A model generated the notes under the pieces. That model ran no database searches. It was not told the DNA's origin and saw nothing but the letters and a program-made list of their open reading frames with translations. From the NCBI GenBank assembly GCA_028289645.1, contig JANQOK010000021.1, positions 1 through 48,307 on the forward strand: 48,307 nucleotides of DNA, written 5' to 3'. This DNA comes from Anderseniella sp. (lineage in GTDB: Bacteria > Pseudomonadota > Alphaproteobacteria > Rhizobiales > Aestuariivirgaceae). Positions 27,244 to 35,570 of the stretch are shown piece by piece. Both the position numbers and the translations under genes were made by a program. Numbering within the stretch: position 1 is the first letter of the stretch; the number at the start of each line of letters is the position of its first letter.

Positions 27244-27501
27244 CTAATTGGATGAACCGCCGCAGTCCTCGGTTTTCAGATGCGCGCGAACTTCTTCCAG
27301 CAGCAGCGCCGTATCAGCTAGCTCGTCCATCAGCGCCCGATTCACGAGCTCTGAAATTGCCACTTCAATCGACGTCTTCATGTTGGCGGCGCGCCAGGCT
27401 TCAACCGCAACAAGCTGCTCGGGTTGAAGCATCACTTCAACCACTCTGGCGGTTTTAGGATCACTCAAGGTTGTAGGATCGCGATTTGAATCGCTGGACA
27501 A
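27244..27501 (-). CDS. small ribbon-helix-helix-like protein upstream of bchI
   Basis: An 85-residue ORF starting at TTG 27501 with an AGAGGG ribosome site 8 nt away. Residues ~18-62 (RVVEVMLQPEQLVAVEAW, then SIEVAISELVNRALMDEL) have the strand-helix-helix pattern of RHH/CopG-like DNA-binding proteins; this is a pattern match, not a firm family call. It is on the bchI strand and could lead that operon, possibly as an autoregulator. No ATG start is available that keeps the strand region. Confidence 0.5.
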   Translation of the reverse strand: MSSDSNRDPTTLSDPKTARVVEVMLQPEQLVAVEAWRAANMKTSIEVAISELVNRALMDELADTALLLEEVRAHLKTEDCGGSSN

Positions 27502-27620
27502 TTGCAGAACCCTCTTAGCGGCAGAAATCGCCTCAGCTGTTGCTGTTAGACTTTTCGCCCATTCTTCCCTAGGAGCGACAGACTATTTAATGATGGGCGG
27601 ATTTGCACCTCGGAAAATCC

Positions 27621-27648
27621 CGTACGCAGATAATGCGTACGTACGTAT
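27621..27648. promoter_or_regulatory. inverted repeat and TACGTACGTA motif upstream of the bchI group
   Basis: CGTACGCA (27621-27628) and TGCGTACG (27634-27641) form a perfect 8-bp inverted repeat with a 5-bp spacer, and the right arm runs into TACGTACGTA (27638-27647). It lies between the response-regulator stop and the RHH-like ORF start, the likely promoter region of the bchIDO group. It is a candidate operator for the neighbouring FixJ-type regulator or the RHH-like protein. Confidence 0.5.
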
Positions 27649-27666
27649 CTCGGGCATTTGCGGTAT

Positions 27667-28266
27667 TCAGTTGAAAAGCCGGATCAGATCAGCCAGCCCG
27701 CGCGCTTCCATCTTCTCACGGATGCGGGCACGGTGCACTTCGACGGTTCGTTGGCTGATGCCCAAATCGTCTGCGATCTGCTTGTTGATCTTTCCCTGCA
27801 CCAGGTGATCTAGGACTTCCCGCTCCCGGGTGGTTAGGCGCGCCAGGCGACGCTTCACCTCAGCCTGTGGAATGCGCGCCAGCGGTTTATTGCCCAGCCG
27901 CTCCACGGCCGCCTTGATTGCGGCCAGCAGGACTTTCTGATCCGGCGGTTTCTCCACGAAATCGATGGCACCGTTCTTCATGGCCTGAACCGCCGCAGGG
28001 ACATCTCCGTGCCCGGTCAGCACCACAATCGGTATTGCAACACCTTGATTGTTCAACAGTTCCTGTAACTGCAGGCCGCTAATGCCAGGCATTTTGATAT
28101 CCAGAAGCATGCAGGCAGGCATGTCAGGGTCGTAGCCTTCAAGAAAGTCTTCTGCGGAGGCAAACGGCGACGGATTATAGCCATGCGCGGTCATCAGCGC
28201 GCACAGTGAGCGCCGAACGGAGGAATTGTCCTCAACGACATAAATCCGAAAATCCTTGCTCGCCAT
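27667..28266 (-). CDS. FixJ/NarL-type response regulator
   Basis: A 199-residue two-domain regulator: receiver domain (residues 1-120) with phospho-acceptor Asp56 (LLDIKMPG), acidic pair VEDN and Lys106 (VEKPP), then a LuxR-type HTH (ARLTTREREVLDHLVQG; ISQRTVEVHRARI). The layout and FVEKPPDQ are close to FixJ. It directly follows the bacteriophytochrome on the same strand (18-bp gap), whose kinase core is FixL-like, so the two very likely form a cognate pair. The targets are unknown. Confidence 0.93.
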   Translation of the reverse strand: MASKDFRIYVVEDNSSVRRSLCALMTAHGYNPSPFASAEDFLEGYDPDMPACMLLDIKMPGISGLQLQELLNNQGVAIPIVVLTGHGDVPAAVQAMKNGAIDFVEKPPDQKVLLAAIKAAVERLGNKPLARIPQAEVKRRLARLTTREREVLDHLVQGKINKQIADDLGISQRTVEVHRARIREKMEARGLADLIRLFN

Positions 28267-28284
28267 GCTTGTCGTGCTACGCCC

Positions 28285-30558
28285 CTATGTGGCGGGTAGG
28301 GAAAACCTGACATCTGCGCCAACGGTTCCCGGTTCCAGCCATATTTTTCCATCGTGAGCTTCTACGATGGAACGACACAGCGACAACCCTATACCCATTC
28401 CGCTAGTTGTTGAACTGTGGAATGGTTCAAACAACATTTCGGATTCCTCCGGCGGCACGCCCGGTCCCGTGTCGGCGACCGACACCACGACCATATTGCC
28501 ATCTCTGGAACTGGTAAGGGTGATCGTGCCCTGCTCACCTCTCATCGCCTCCACCGAATTGCGCACCAGGTTCAGAACAACCTGCCCCACTTGCACAGGA
28601 TCGATCAACACCGGCTTCAGGCTGTTATCAAGACGGTTCTCAAGCGCAATGGCACTGCCGCCATCATCTGCCACCACGCCAAACTCCGCAGCCTGAACAA
28701 TGACTAGGTTCAGGTCGGATTGCTCCTTGATCAGTTCGCCGGTGGAAATAAAGTTGCGCAGACGGCGAACCAGATCAGCAGCCCTCGATGCCTCGTCAAC
28801 CGCCAGATTGATCAGCTCATTTATGCTGTCAGGCACATCTACCTGATAATTGTACAATTCCTGCCGGCACGCATTCACGTAATTCGTCACCGCGGCCAGT
28901 GGCTGGTTGACCTCGTGCGCCAGAGCACCAGCCAGTTCCCCCATCGAACTCTTTCGCGCTGCTTCCATCAATGTCATGCGGAGCCGGGCCTGGCTCGCCT
29001 CAGCCTGCTTTTGCGCCTGTACCGCAGCACGCTCTCGATTGAGACTGTTCAGGGCAAACAGCGCGCGCCGCATGATGCGCAGCACTTCCCGGTCGATGGG
29101 GCTGAACGGTTTGCTTCTGCCCAGGCGCTCCTGGCGCCATAGCGCAAACGATCCCCTCGGGCTCAGGCGTTCCACCCCGTCCTCGCCGATCACCTCCACC
29201 TTCTCAGGTTTGCCGGCCCACGAAATTGCATGCTCATACTGCTCGCGCAGGAAGACGAGGTAGTCTTCACCGTCTTCGGACAACTCAAGGTAAGCTGCAC
29301 CGGAGGCAAATTTGACCTGTTCGGAAGTCAAATTCGTCAGGGAAGACAAGTGGCTGGTGACTGCAACACCATCCTGTAAAACTGAGGACAGAGCGTTGAA
29401 ATCCAGACCTCCGCCGGGAACCGTACCAAACCTGAGCCGCTTGCCGGCAACATTGAAGATCATGCCGCTGGCATCCACCATTTTCATCAGGTTTTCGGCA
29501 TACCCGGTTACAACTTCATGAAGGTCCGGATTGGCCCGTGCCGTCATTTCCAGGTCGAAGGCTGTGCGCTCAGCCATGATACTGTGCCGCAACAACTCGG
29601 TATTCTGCAGGTTTTGCAGCAGAGTGGACACGGTTCCACCCAGCATCTCACAAAATCGCAAAACGCTCGATGACAAGTGGTGCGGGGAGTAGTGATGACA
29701 GGCAACCAGCCCCCAGAGTTCATCGTTAGATACGAGTGAGATCGACATGCTCGCCCCGACACCCATATTGTTCAGATATTCAATATGCACCGGCGCAACG
29801 GCTCGCAGCTTTGAGTAGGTCAGATCAAGCGGCTGGCCGGATGTGGTATCGGCCTTCTCACCGTCACGTGTCAGGATGGGTGACGGCACGGCGTTGATGT
29901 CGGAAATCGCCCTGATCAGGTTCAGCGTGAAATGGCGTCTGGCAGGCTCAGGTATATCTGACGCCGGATAGTGCAGACCCATGAAGCTGTCTGCCCTGTC
30001 CGTCGCCTCTGCAATGACCTCGCCATGGCCATCTTCGGCAAACCGGTAGATCATCACCCGGTCAAAACCGGTTACTTCCCTGATCAGGCTTGCCGAGACT
30101 GTCGACAGGCCGGCCAGGCTGTCTGTATTCATCAACTGCGAAATGATGTTCTGGCGCAGCAGGTCCTGTTGCCAGACATCGGCATGGCCTTCGTCCATCT
30201 GCAACATTTCAATGATGATCTTGCCGCCATGCTTGTGCGGCAGGCATTCAATACGCTGAAGGTTGCCTGACCCCGACGGCGGGCTGAAAAACCACGGCCT
30301 CAGCAAGTGAGGAGCCCTGGGTTCAAGCTGGCACTGCAGCAGATCCTGGCAGGCAGCTTCGCCTATGATGTCTGCCAGAGGTTGACCAAGGGCTTCTGTT
30401 GTTTCCAGATCGAGATACTTGCCAAGGTTTTCGCTGGCGTGGGAAACAACAAGGCTGCTTGCGTCCACGGCCAGCAGTGCGCCATACGGCTGTACCGACC
30501 CGATTTCATGTATCGGTTCGGTATCGCACGATGTCAGGTCGGGCTTGCCAGGCGTCAT
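28285..30558 (-). CDS. bphP: bacteriophytochrome histidine kinase with FixL-like transmitter
   Basis: A red/far-red photoreceptor of 757 residues. The N-terminal PAS part has the biliverdin-attaching Cys11 in LTSCDTEPIHEIGSVQPYG. The GAF part has the PASDIPEPAR motif (~200), a PHY region follows, and then HisKA with ALAHEVNQPLAAVTNYV (His near 547) and an HATPase with NLVRNSVEAM and DTGPGVPP. The HEVNQPL type is that of FixL rather than of most phytochrome kinases. ATG 30558 is chosen because it overlaps the heme oxygenase stop in an ATGA. It is encoded with the chromophore-making heme oxygenase and a FixJ-type regulator. Confidence 0.95.
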   Translation of the reverse strand: MTPGKPDLTSCDTEPIHEIGSVQPYGALLAVDASSLVVSHASENLGKYLDLETTEALGQPLADIIGEAACQDLLQCQLEPRAPHLLRPWFFSPPSGSGNLQRIECLPHKHGGKIIIEMLQMDEGHADVWQQDLLRQNIISQLMNTDSLAGLSTVSASLIREVTGFDRVMIYRFAEDGHGEVIAEATDRADSFMGLHYPASDIPEPARRHFTLNLIRAISDINAVPSPILTRDGEKADTTSGQPLDLTYSKLRAVAPVHIEYLNNMGVGASMSISLVSNDELWGLVACHHYSPHHLSSSVLRFCEMLGGTVSTLLQNLQNTELLRHSIMAERTAFDLEMTARANPDLHEVVTGYAENLMKMVDASGMIFNVAGKRLRFGTVPGGGLDFNALSSVLQDGVAVTSHLSSLTNLTSEQVKFASGAAYLELSEDGEDYLVFLREQYEHAISWAGKPEKVEVIGEDGVERLSPRGSFALWRQERLGRSKPFSPIDREVLRIMRRALFALNSLNRERAAVQAQKQAEASQARLRMTLMEAARKSSMGELAGALAHEVNQPLAAVTNYVNACRQELYNYQVDVPDSINELINLAVDEASRAADLVRRLRNFISTGELIKEQSDLNLVIVQAAEFGVVADDGGSAIALENRLDNSLKPVLIDPVQVGQVVLNLVRNSVEAMRGEQGTITLTSSRDGNMVVVSVADTGPGVPPEESEMLFEPFHSSTTSGMGIGLSLCRSIVEAHDGKIWLEPGTVGADVRFSLPAT

Positions 30559-31199
30559 GAGGCGGTCACACCGGCATTTTCGCTGTCTGCGGAATGCCAC
30601 ACATTCAGGGCCTCAAACGTCCGCAAGGCCGCGTTGGTCATAGCGGTGCGGCTTTTCGCATCTGTCCAGCGACTGTCAACCAGTGCCAGCGCAGAGTGCC
30701 ATTGGCGCAGCCCGTTCTTTCGGCACCAGTTCCAGTAGCTCCTGCCGCTGGTCACGCCCTCTCCAAGCAGCGCCATCGCAGACTTGTTCATGGTGATACC
30801 GCCGAGCACCGAACCATCAATCACATAGGCTACGCCTGCCAGGCTGGCGGCGCTGTCCATGTCCGGCCAAGGACAACTGTCGTGAACGGCAGCGTGACTG
30901 TCGCCACCCAGCGCGCGGACGTCGGCAGCAAACATTGGTTGCCTGGGTTGATAGTGATAGAGGGTATCCGGAATGTTGCAGTCGCTGCATGCCTGCAGCA
31001 TCTGCTCATCCATCAGGGCATAAAAATCCCGGAACCGTCTCAAGATCGCAACGTAGCCCGGCACATCGAGACTGTTGTCCATCAGCTTCACAAAGGGAGG
31101 CAGCGCATGCAGTTGCTCATGCAAGTCATTGGTGCTTGACCGAAGATGCTGCCGCGCAGTCACTCTCGCAGGCGGAACAAAACTTGTTTCAGGATCCAT
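30555..31199 (-). CDS. bphO: biliverdin-producing heme oxygenase
   Basis: A heme oxygenase of the bacterial BphO type, which cleaves heme to biliverdin for the adjacent bacteriophytochrome. The ~214-residue product begins shortly before the conserved LRSSTNDLHEQLHAL helix that carries the proximal His; GVAYVIDGSVLGG (distal-helix Gly region) is at about residue 135. ATG 31199 is preferred because it places the His helix at a typical distance; ATG 31292 is in frame and would add 31 residues. Overlap with bphP (ATGA) indicates co-translation. Confidence 0.9.
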   Translation of the reverse strand: MDPETSFVPPARVTARQHLRSSTNDLHEQLHALPPFVKLMDNSLDVPGYVAILRRFRDFYALMDEQMLQACSDCNIPDTLYHYQPRQPMFAADVRALGGDSHAAVHDSCPWPDMDSAASLAGVAYVIDGSVLGGITMNKSAMALLGEGVTSGRSYWNWCRKNGLRQWHSALALVDSRWTDAKSRTAMTNAALRTFEALNVWHSADSENAGVTAS

Positions 31200-31327
31200 T
31201 TCCGACGTTTTCGACCTTCGACCAAAATTGCCCTGCCGCAGCAGGGTCCATGGCAGCGAGGCACCTGCATCGCGCCATGCGAAATCAACCATTCTTGAAG
31301 ACAGTACACTAAAATCCGGCTAAGCGA

Positions 31328-32212
31328 CTATTTCTTGTCCGCCATCCGCCAAGCTTTCCTCAGCGCTTCGTCGGCATCGTCTGCTACATCATCTGCGCCA
31401 ATGGAATCAGAGATTTCAGGGTGTTCGGAAAACCCGTGCCCGCCGACCAGCACGGATATACTCGGATTTGAAGACGCCTCCCGGATACTCTTGATGGCGT
31501 CTTCCAGGTCAAAAGCGCGCTCCTCGGTACTGGCTGACAGGCCGACGACATCAAACCAGGTATCATGGATGATCCGGTTGAGATCGTCTCCGACAATCAG
31601 GCTGGGACCTCCAGTAACCTGCCAGCCCTCCATCCGGAACACCTCAGAGACCAGCAGCAGGCCGAACGCGTGCTGTTCCAGCGGTGCGTTGGCGAATATG
31701 ATCCTGCCGCCGCCGGCGTTCTCATTTCCTTGCCGTCCGGGTTCGGCAAACTCATGCACCAGCGCATGCAGTTTACCGAGACCCCGAGTCACATCAACGA
31801 AACTGATCTCGTCGGCCACCCATCTTTCTCCGAGAATGCGGGCGACGGAGGTGAACAGCCCCAGACAGATCGACTTGAACGAGACGTCGCCAGCCAGCTT
31901 TGCCCGCACGAAGTCAACGCTGTCCGCATAGCGCCCGGTCAGGATAATCTCCTCGAAATTGAGATTGTCCTTGATGCGCTGGCCGATATTCTCTGTTCTT
32001 GCCTCGCCTGAGGCGTTTCTGCGGCCGAGCAGCCTCTGTTCTGCGAGCTGAGGCACCACCTCGCTCTCCAAAACGCTTCTTATGACCTTGTCAAAATGGG
32101 TCTGATGTATCTTGACCCGCAGGTCTTCCTCGTCATGCCTGTCCGCACCTGACTGTCCGAGACAGCTGCCATCATGCGCCGGGAACGACTGACCTTCCGA
32201 TCCGTCGGACAT
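31328..32212 (-). CDS. aerR: AerR/PpaA-type cobalamin-binding photosynthesis regulator
   Basis: AerR/PpaA proteins bind B12 and act as antirepressors of PpsR/CrtJ in purple bacteria. The 294-residue product has a variable charged N-terminus, an IGERWVADEISFVDVTRGLGKLH region (helical cap), NAPLEQHAFGLLLVSEVFRMEGW (the B12-facing His segment of the family, ~180) and a C-terminal Rossmann-like part with VVGLSASTEE and ISVLVGGHGF. Usually it adjoins ppsR; no ppsR is in this window. Here it heads a light-sensing block with bphO, bphP and the regulator gene. Confidence 0.88.
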   Translation of the reverse strand: MSDGSEGQSFPAHDGSCLGQSGADRHDEEDLRVKIHQTHFDKVIRSVLESEVVPQLAEQRLLGRRNASGEARTENIGQRIKDNLNFEEIILTGRYADSVDFVRAKLAGDVSFKSICLGLFTSVARILGERWVADEISFVDVTRGLGKLHALVHEFAEPGRQGNENAGGGRIIFANAPLEQHAFGLLLVSEVFRMEGWQVTGGPSLIVGDDLNRIIHDTWFDVVGLSASTEERAFDLEDAIKSIREASSNPSISVLVGGHGFSEHPEISDSIGADDVADDADEALRKAWRMADKK

Positions 32213-32412
32213 TGATACCTCCCCTGTAGCATTCGTGACTTCTAGCCATCTTGTGATGATATTTTAGGCAAAGGCCTGTCATGCAGTCCATGACGGATTC
32301 TTACGTATACGCCTGAATGACCATCCGACGGCCCTGCCATCACCGTCATCTGCGCATCGTTTCTACGTAACCTGTTGTTGCGCAAGGCCTGTTGAATGAG
32401 GATCGCATCGCT
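32213..32412. promoter_or_regulatory. intergenic region aerR-bchG with two TACGTA motifs
   Basis: Two hundred bases hold the aerR promoter. TACGTA occurs at 32302-32307 (TTACGTATAC) and 32364-32369 (CTACGTAA). An inverted repeat GTCAT-N7-ATGAC (about 32278-32294) also lies here. These fit a FixJ/LuxR-type operator and suggest that aerR may be under the phytochrome-linked regulator. No gene is seen. Confidence 0.4.
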
Positions 32413-33336
32413 CTAGGTGGCAGGTAACACACGTACAGCAAATGCGCTCACCATCATCCCGAGCACAAACAAAGGCACTCCGAACCCACTGTACCAGATC
32501 GCTTCGCTGACCGGCGCACGCAGCAGACGGCGCATCATCAACATCTGGGCCAGCAGCAATCCGGCCACGACAGCGGCATGTATCAACTGCCCCCATGATG
32601 CCAACAGACCGATAACCATGACTTGCGGCACGGCCATGATGACGCATGCGGTCTGCGCGGCACGGTCTGTCCCCAACAGAACCGGAAGCGAGTTGATACC
32701 CATTTCACGATCGCCCTTGATCGCCTTGAAATCATTCAGCGTCATGATGCCGTGGGCACCGATACTGTAAAGTCCGGCCAGAAGCAGGATCTGCACTGGC
32801 GGCAGGCTGCCGCCAAGCATGGCCGCCGCACCAGTCACCCAGGCAAGCCCCTCATAGGAAAACCCGCAGGCGGCATTTCCCCACCAGCCATTCTGCTTCA
32901 ACCGCAAAGGAGGCGCACTGTAGGCCCATGCGAGGACCAGACCGACCATGGCGGAGACCAACACCCACGTCCCGAGCGCTGCCGCGACCGCCAATGACAG
33001 GACGCTCCAGATACCCGCGATGTACAGCCCCCACCGTCCCGGAACCCGGCCAGACGGAATCGGCCTGTGCGGTTCGTTGATGGCATCCACATCACGGTCG
33101 TACCAGTCATTGATCGCCTGGCTCATGGCACAGACAAGCGGTCCTGCCAGGATGATCCCCACAACGGCGATGTGCCAGTTGGGCATGATGGGAACACCGG
33201 ACGACACAACGCCACAGGCAAACGCCCACATGGGGGGAAACCAGGTAACAGGCTTCAGCAGTTCAAGTATTGCGGCAGGCGACGGGTAAGGCGAAGCTGG
33301 TCGAGGCTGGGCTTGAGTGTCAGGTTTTATGGACAT
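32413..33336 (-). CDS. bchG: bacteriochlorophyll synthase (geranylgeranyl/phytyl transferase)
   Basis: BchG attaches the isoprenoid tail to bacteriochlorophyllide a. The 307-residue UbiA-family membrane protein carries the prenyl-diphosphate-binding motif NDWYDRDVDAINEPHRPIPSGR (split by its family name as NDxxDRxxDxxxxP; ~85-106), a second Asp-rich loop LNDFKAIKGDREMG (~200) and about eight helices. It stands alone here; pucC and bchP, often its neighbours, are absent from the window. A TGT-N12-ACA element overlaps its start codon. Confidence 0.95.
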   Translation of the reverse strand: MSIKPDTQAQPRPASPYPSPAAILELLKPVTWFPPMWAFACGVVSSGVPIMPNWHIAVVGIILAGPLVCAMSQAINDWYDRDVDAINEPHRPIPSGRVPGRWGLYIAGIWSVLSLAVAAALGTWVLVSAMVGLVLAWAYSAPPLRLKQNGWWGNAACGFSYEGLAWVTGAAAMLGGSLPPVQILLLAGLYSIGAHGIMTLNDFKAIKGDREMGINSLPVLLGTDRAAQTACVIMAVPQVMVIGLLASWGQLIHAAVVAGLLLAQMLMMRRLLRAPVSEAIWYSGFGVPLFVLGMMVSAFAVRVLPAT

Positions 33337-33360
33337 ACAGAGTGTTTAACACACTTTGCA
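33318..33360. promoter_or_regulatory. possible PpsR-type sites at the bchG start
   Basis: TGTCAGGTTTTATGGACA (33318-33335) fits TGT-N12-ACA and overlaps the bchG ATG. TGTTTAACACACTTTGCA begins 7 bp later, and GTGTTTAACAC inside it is nearly palindromic. The spacing (7 instead of 8) and weaker symmetry make it less certain than the other sites. Confidence 0.35.
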
Positions 33361-33373
33361 TGATCGAAGGACA

Positions 33374-34483
33374 CTAGAAAACTGAATGAGCTCCGCGATC
33401 GTTGGAAATCTCTCCCTTGATCACCTTTGAGTAGTGCTCAAACAGTGTTTCGGAACCAAACGAAGGGGTTGCGGACTGGTCAAACTGGCCAGTCTTCGGA
33501 TCGAACACGAGCATTGATTCCGTAGCGTAATAAAGTCCGATCCTGGCCAGCGCGGCTTTTTTTGCCATGGCAGGGATCACCATGCCAAGACCACCTAGAC
33601 CTTCAGCAATCACCCTGAGCAAAGCCACAGGCACATGCCTGAAGCGCGGCTCTCGTCCCAGCAGTGAAAACAGGTACTCGCCTTGCTGTTTCGGCGTGAT
33701 GGCATCGCCGGGCCCGCCGATCGGCAGCACTTTGTTATGAAGCCGGGGATCTTCCAGGCACTCGGCAATATAACAAGCCAGATCACGGTCACTGATGGGC
33801 TTGCAGGACGTCAACTTGCCATCACCGAACACCACAAACGGCTTGCCACGCTTGAGACGGTCGATTTGCCCTGACAGCGATTTGAAGAAGGCTGTCGGCC
33901 TGACGATGGAATATGTAAGATCTGAATCAATCAGCAGTTTTTCAAATGCAAGCTTGGCGTGTTGAAAGGGCAGTTGCGGTCTCTGCACGCAAATCGCCGA
34001 CAGCAGTACCATTTGGGAAACGCCGGCATCTTTTGCGACCGCCAGCGCATCTGCATGTGCCTTATAGTCAATGGCCCAGGCGTCTTCTGGCTCACCGGTT
34101 CGGGATGCCATACATGAGACCAGTGCATCAAAAGGCCCGCTGCCGGAACATGCCTGCGCCAGCCACTGAGGGTCTGTTACATCGCCGGTTCGCACCTCAG
34201 CCCCCTGCAGCAACTCCACAGCATTTCGTCTCGCAACGATCCCACCGCCTCGCACGAAGCAGACGACCTCATGACGACGCTTTAGCAACTCTCGCACTGT
34301 TGCGGCGCCTATCGTGCCCGTGGCACCCAGAACCAGAACACGCCTGGGAGAAGGCAGATTTGCGGACGCCGTCTGTCTGGAGGTGTAGGTCAAGTGCAGG
34401 TCTGTCTGTGCAACGGTTTCAACCAACCGGAAATGTACGAATCCGGACCACTCCTCGTTTGGTCCGACCATAACGTATCTCAT
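33374..34483 (-). CDS. bciA: divinyl (proto)chlorophyllide a 8-vinyl reductase, BciA type
   Basis: An NAD(P)H-dependent SDR-family reductase of the BciA/DVR type, which reduces the C8 vinyl group in chlorophyll synthesis. The ~369-residue product has the Rossmann motif VLVLGATGTIGAATVRELLKR and FVRGGG after ~45 residues, then QMVLLSAICVQRPQLPFQ (active-site region), YSIVRPTAFFKSLSGQ and LPIGGPGDAITPKQQGE, all typical of DVR. ATG 34483 is used; ATG 34471 and a far-upstream GTG 34624 are alternatives. It is the last PGC gene before a gene-free stretch. Its presence explains why BchJ need not be the vinyl reductase. Confidence 0.9.
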   Translation of the reverse strand: MRYVMVGPNEEWSGFVHFRLVETVAQTDLHLTYTSRQTASANLPSPRRVLVLGATGTIGAATVRELLKRRHEVVCFVRGGGIVARRNAVELLQGAEVRTGDVTDPQWLAQACSGSGPFDALVSCMASRTGEPEDAWAIDYKAHADALAVAKDAGVSQMVLLSAICVQRPQLPFQHAKLAFEKLLIDSDLTYSIVRPTAFFKSLSGQIDRLKRGKPFVVFGDGKLTSCKPISDRDLACYIAECLEDPRLHNKVLPIGGPGDAITPKQQGEYLFSLLGREPRFRHVPVALLRVIAEGLGGLGMVIPAMAKKAALARIGLYYATESMLVFDPKTGQFDQSATPSFGSETLFEHYSKVIKGEISNDRGAHSVF

Positions 34484-35177
34484 GCAATGTCCCGTTGAAC
34501 AGCTATTCCGGTGTGCAAGTTGAATGTCTGTTGTATGAGGCCAACAAGGTTCTCGCGCGCTATGATTGCCGGCTGAATCCGGCCGGTCACCCTTGCCGCC
34601 TGAAAACAGCGATACCTGTTGCACGAAACCGGTAGAACACCTGAGCGATCTTGAGCGTTGTCAGAACATCTGGCGTTAAAAGGATAAGGGTGGTGGTGGA
34701 GCCAGTCGCGTGCGAACTCGTCTCTGGCGTCTTTTCCTTGTTCTACCGGGAAAGTACAGGGAATTATTGCAAAATACGACCCTAAAGACGGTTCTTCATG
34801 CGAAAGATCACCGCAATTACAGCTAGTTACAAGCCGAATTCCCTAAAAACTGGAACAGCGAATTCTATCACGCGAACAGGGAACGGTTTTGAGATAACAA
34901 GGAAAATTCAGAGACAGTAACAAGCGTCCCTTTCCTGCACACTTGGCATTGTTGGCAAATTCACGATTCCCTCGGCTTTGCGGCCTCGAAACGAGAGGAC
35001 ATCGAGCGTGTCAGATCAGTCTTTGCCAAGGGCGCGCTATGGCGAAGCATGATGGCTGGCACATGATTAGGCCCCGACGAGCAGCGACATGTGGATCAGT
35101 TGAAGCATCCCTGCACCATCGCTCAGTGGCGCTCAGTTTGGCTTTTCTGCCTGCATTAGAAACGCGCCGCAGCGGCT
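34484..35177. other. gene-free boundary region with degenerate short repeats
   Basis: About 700 bp between the last PGC gene and the accessory genes. No ORF here has plausible codon use or neighbours. From about 34740 to 34910, GGGAA/TTCCC-like words recur at short intervals (tacAGGGAAttattg, GAATTCCCT, GCGAATTC, AACAGGGAA, AAGGAAAATTC), a pattern that resembles decayed repeats scattered in rhizobial genomes. I see no tRNA and no complete transposase. Confidence 0.4.
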
Positions 35178-35546
35178 TTAAGGAACGTCCACAAAACGGA
35201 CGGCTTTTTCGTAAATCAGCAGCACGATGCAGCCGCCTTTGCTGCCGGGGGAATGACGCGTCCCCGGAGGATTGATGACAAAGCTGCCCTCCGGATAACT
35301 GCCGTGCTCGTCAAACTGGTCGCCTGTCAGGACGTAGATGTGCTCGTAGCCGACATGTTCGTGCAGGGCGACACGCGCCCCCGGTTCGTAGCGAAGAAGC
35401 ACTGAAGCCGGACCGCCGTCATCTTCCCGGTAGAACCAGTGCGCCGTGACACCGTCACGAAACTGTTTCCAGTCGTCCGGTCCCGTGAGGCTGTCGGCAT
35501 ACTTGTTGAGGTCCTGCAGATTGAGCATGGTGGTCATATTGGACAT
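35178..35546 (-). CDS. ChrR-like cupin protein
   Basis: A 122-residue single-domain cupin. The metal-ligand pattern is clear: ALHEHVGYEHIYVL (two His plus Glu) and NPPGTRHSPGS with the last His. The closest general type is the ChrR-like (anti-sigma-associated) cupin domain, but without the zinc-binding N-terminal domain of ChrR, so regulation is not implied. ATG 35537 is an alternative start. It follows the urea transporter by 24 bp and may be in its operon; its substrate is unknown. Confidence 0.8.
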   Translation of the reverse strand: MSNMTTMLNLQDLNKYADSLTGPDDWKQFRDGVTAHWFYREDDGGPASVLLRYEPGARVALHEHVGYEHIYVLTGDQFDEHGSYPEGSFVINPPGTRHSPGSKGGCIVLLIYEKAVRFVDVP

Positions 35547-35570
35547 GTCACTAGATCCTTTGTCGGTCCA

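Noticed and set aside
34943-35275. 110-codon plus-strand ORF at the PGC boundary
   Set aside because: Runs antisense into the cupin gene, with no motif and no ribosome binding site.
35178-35546. ChrR anti-sigma factor
   Set aside because: Only the cupin domain is present; the zinc-binding anti-sigma domain and a neighbouring ECF sigma gene are absent.
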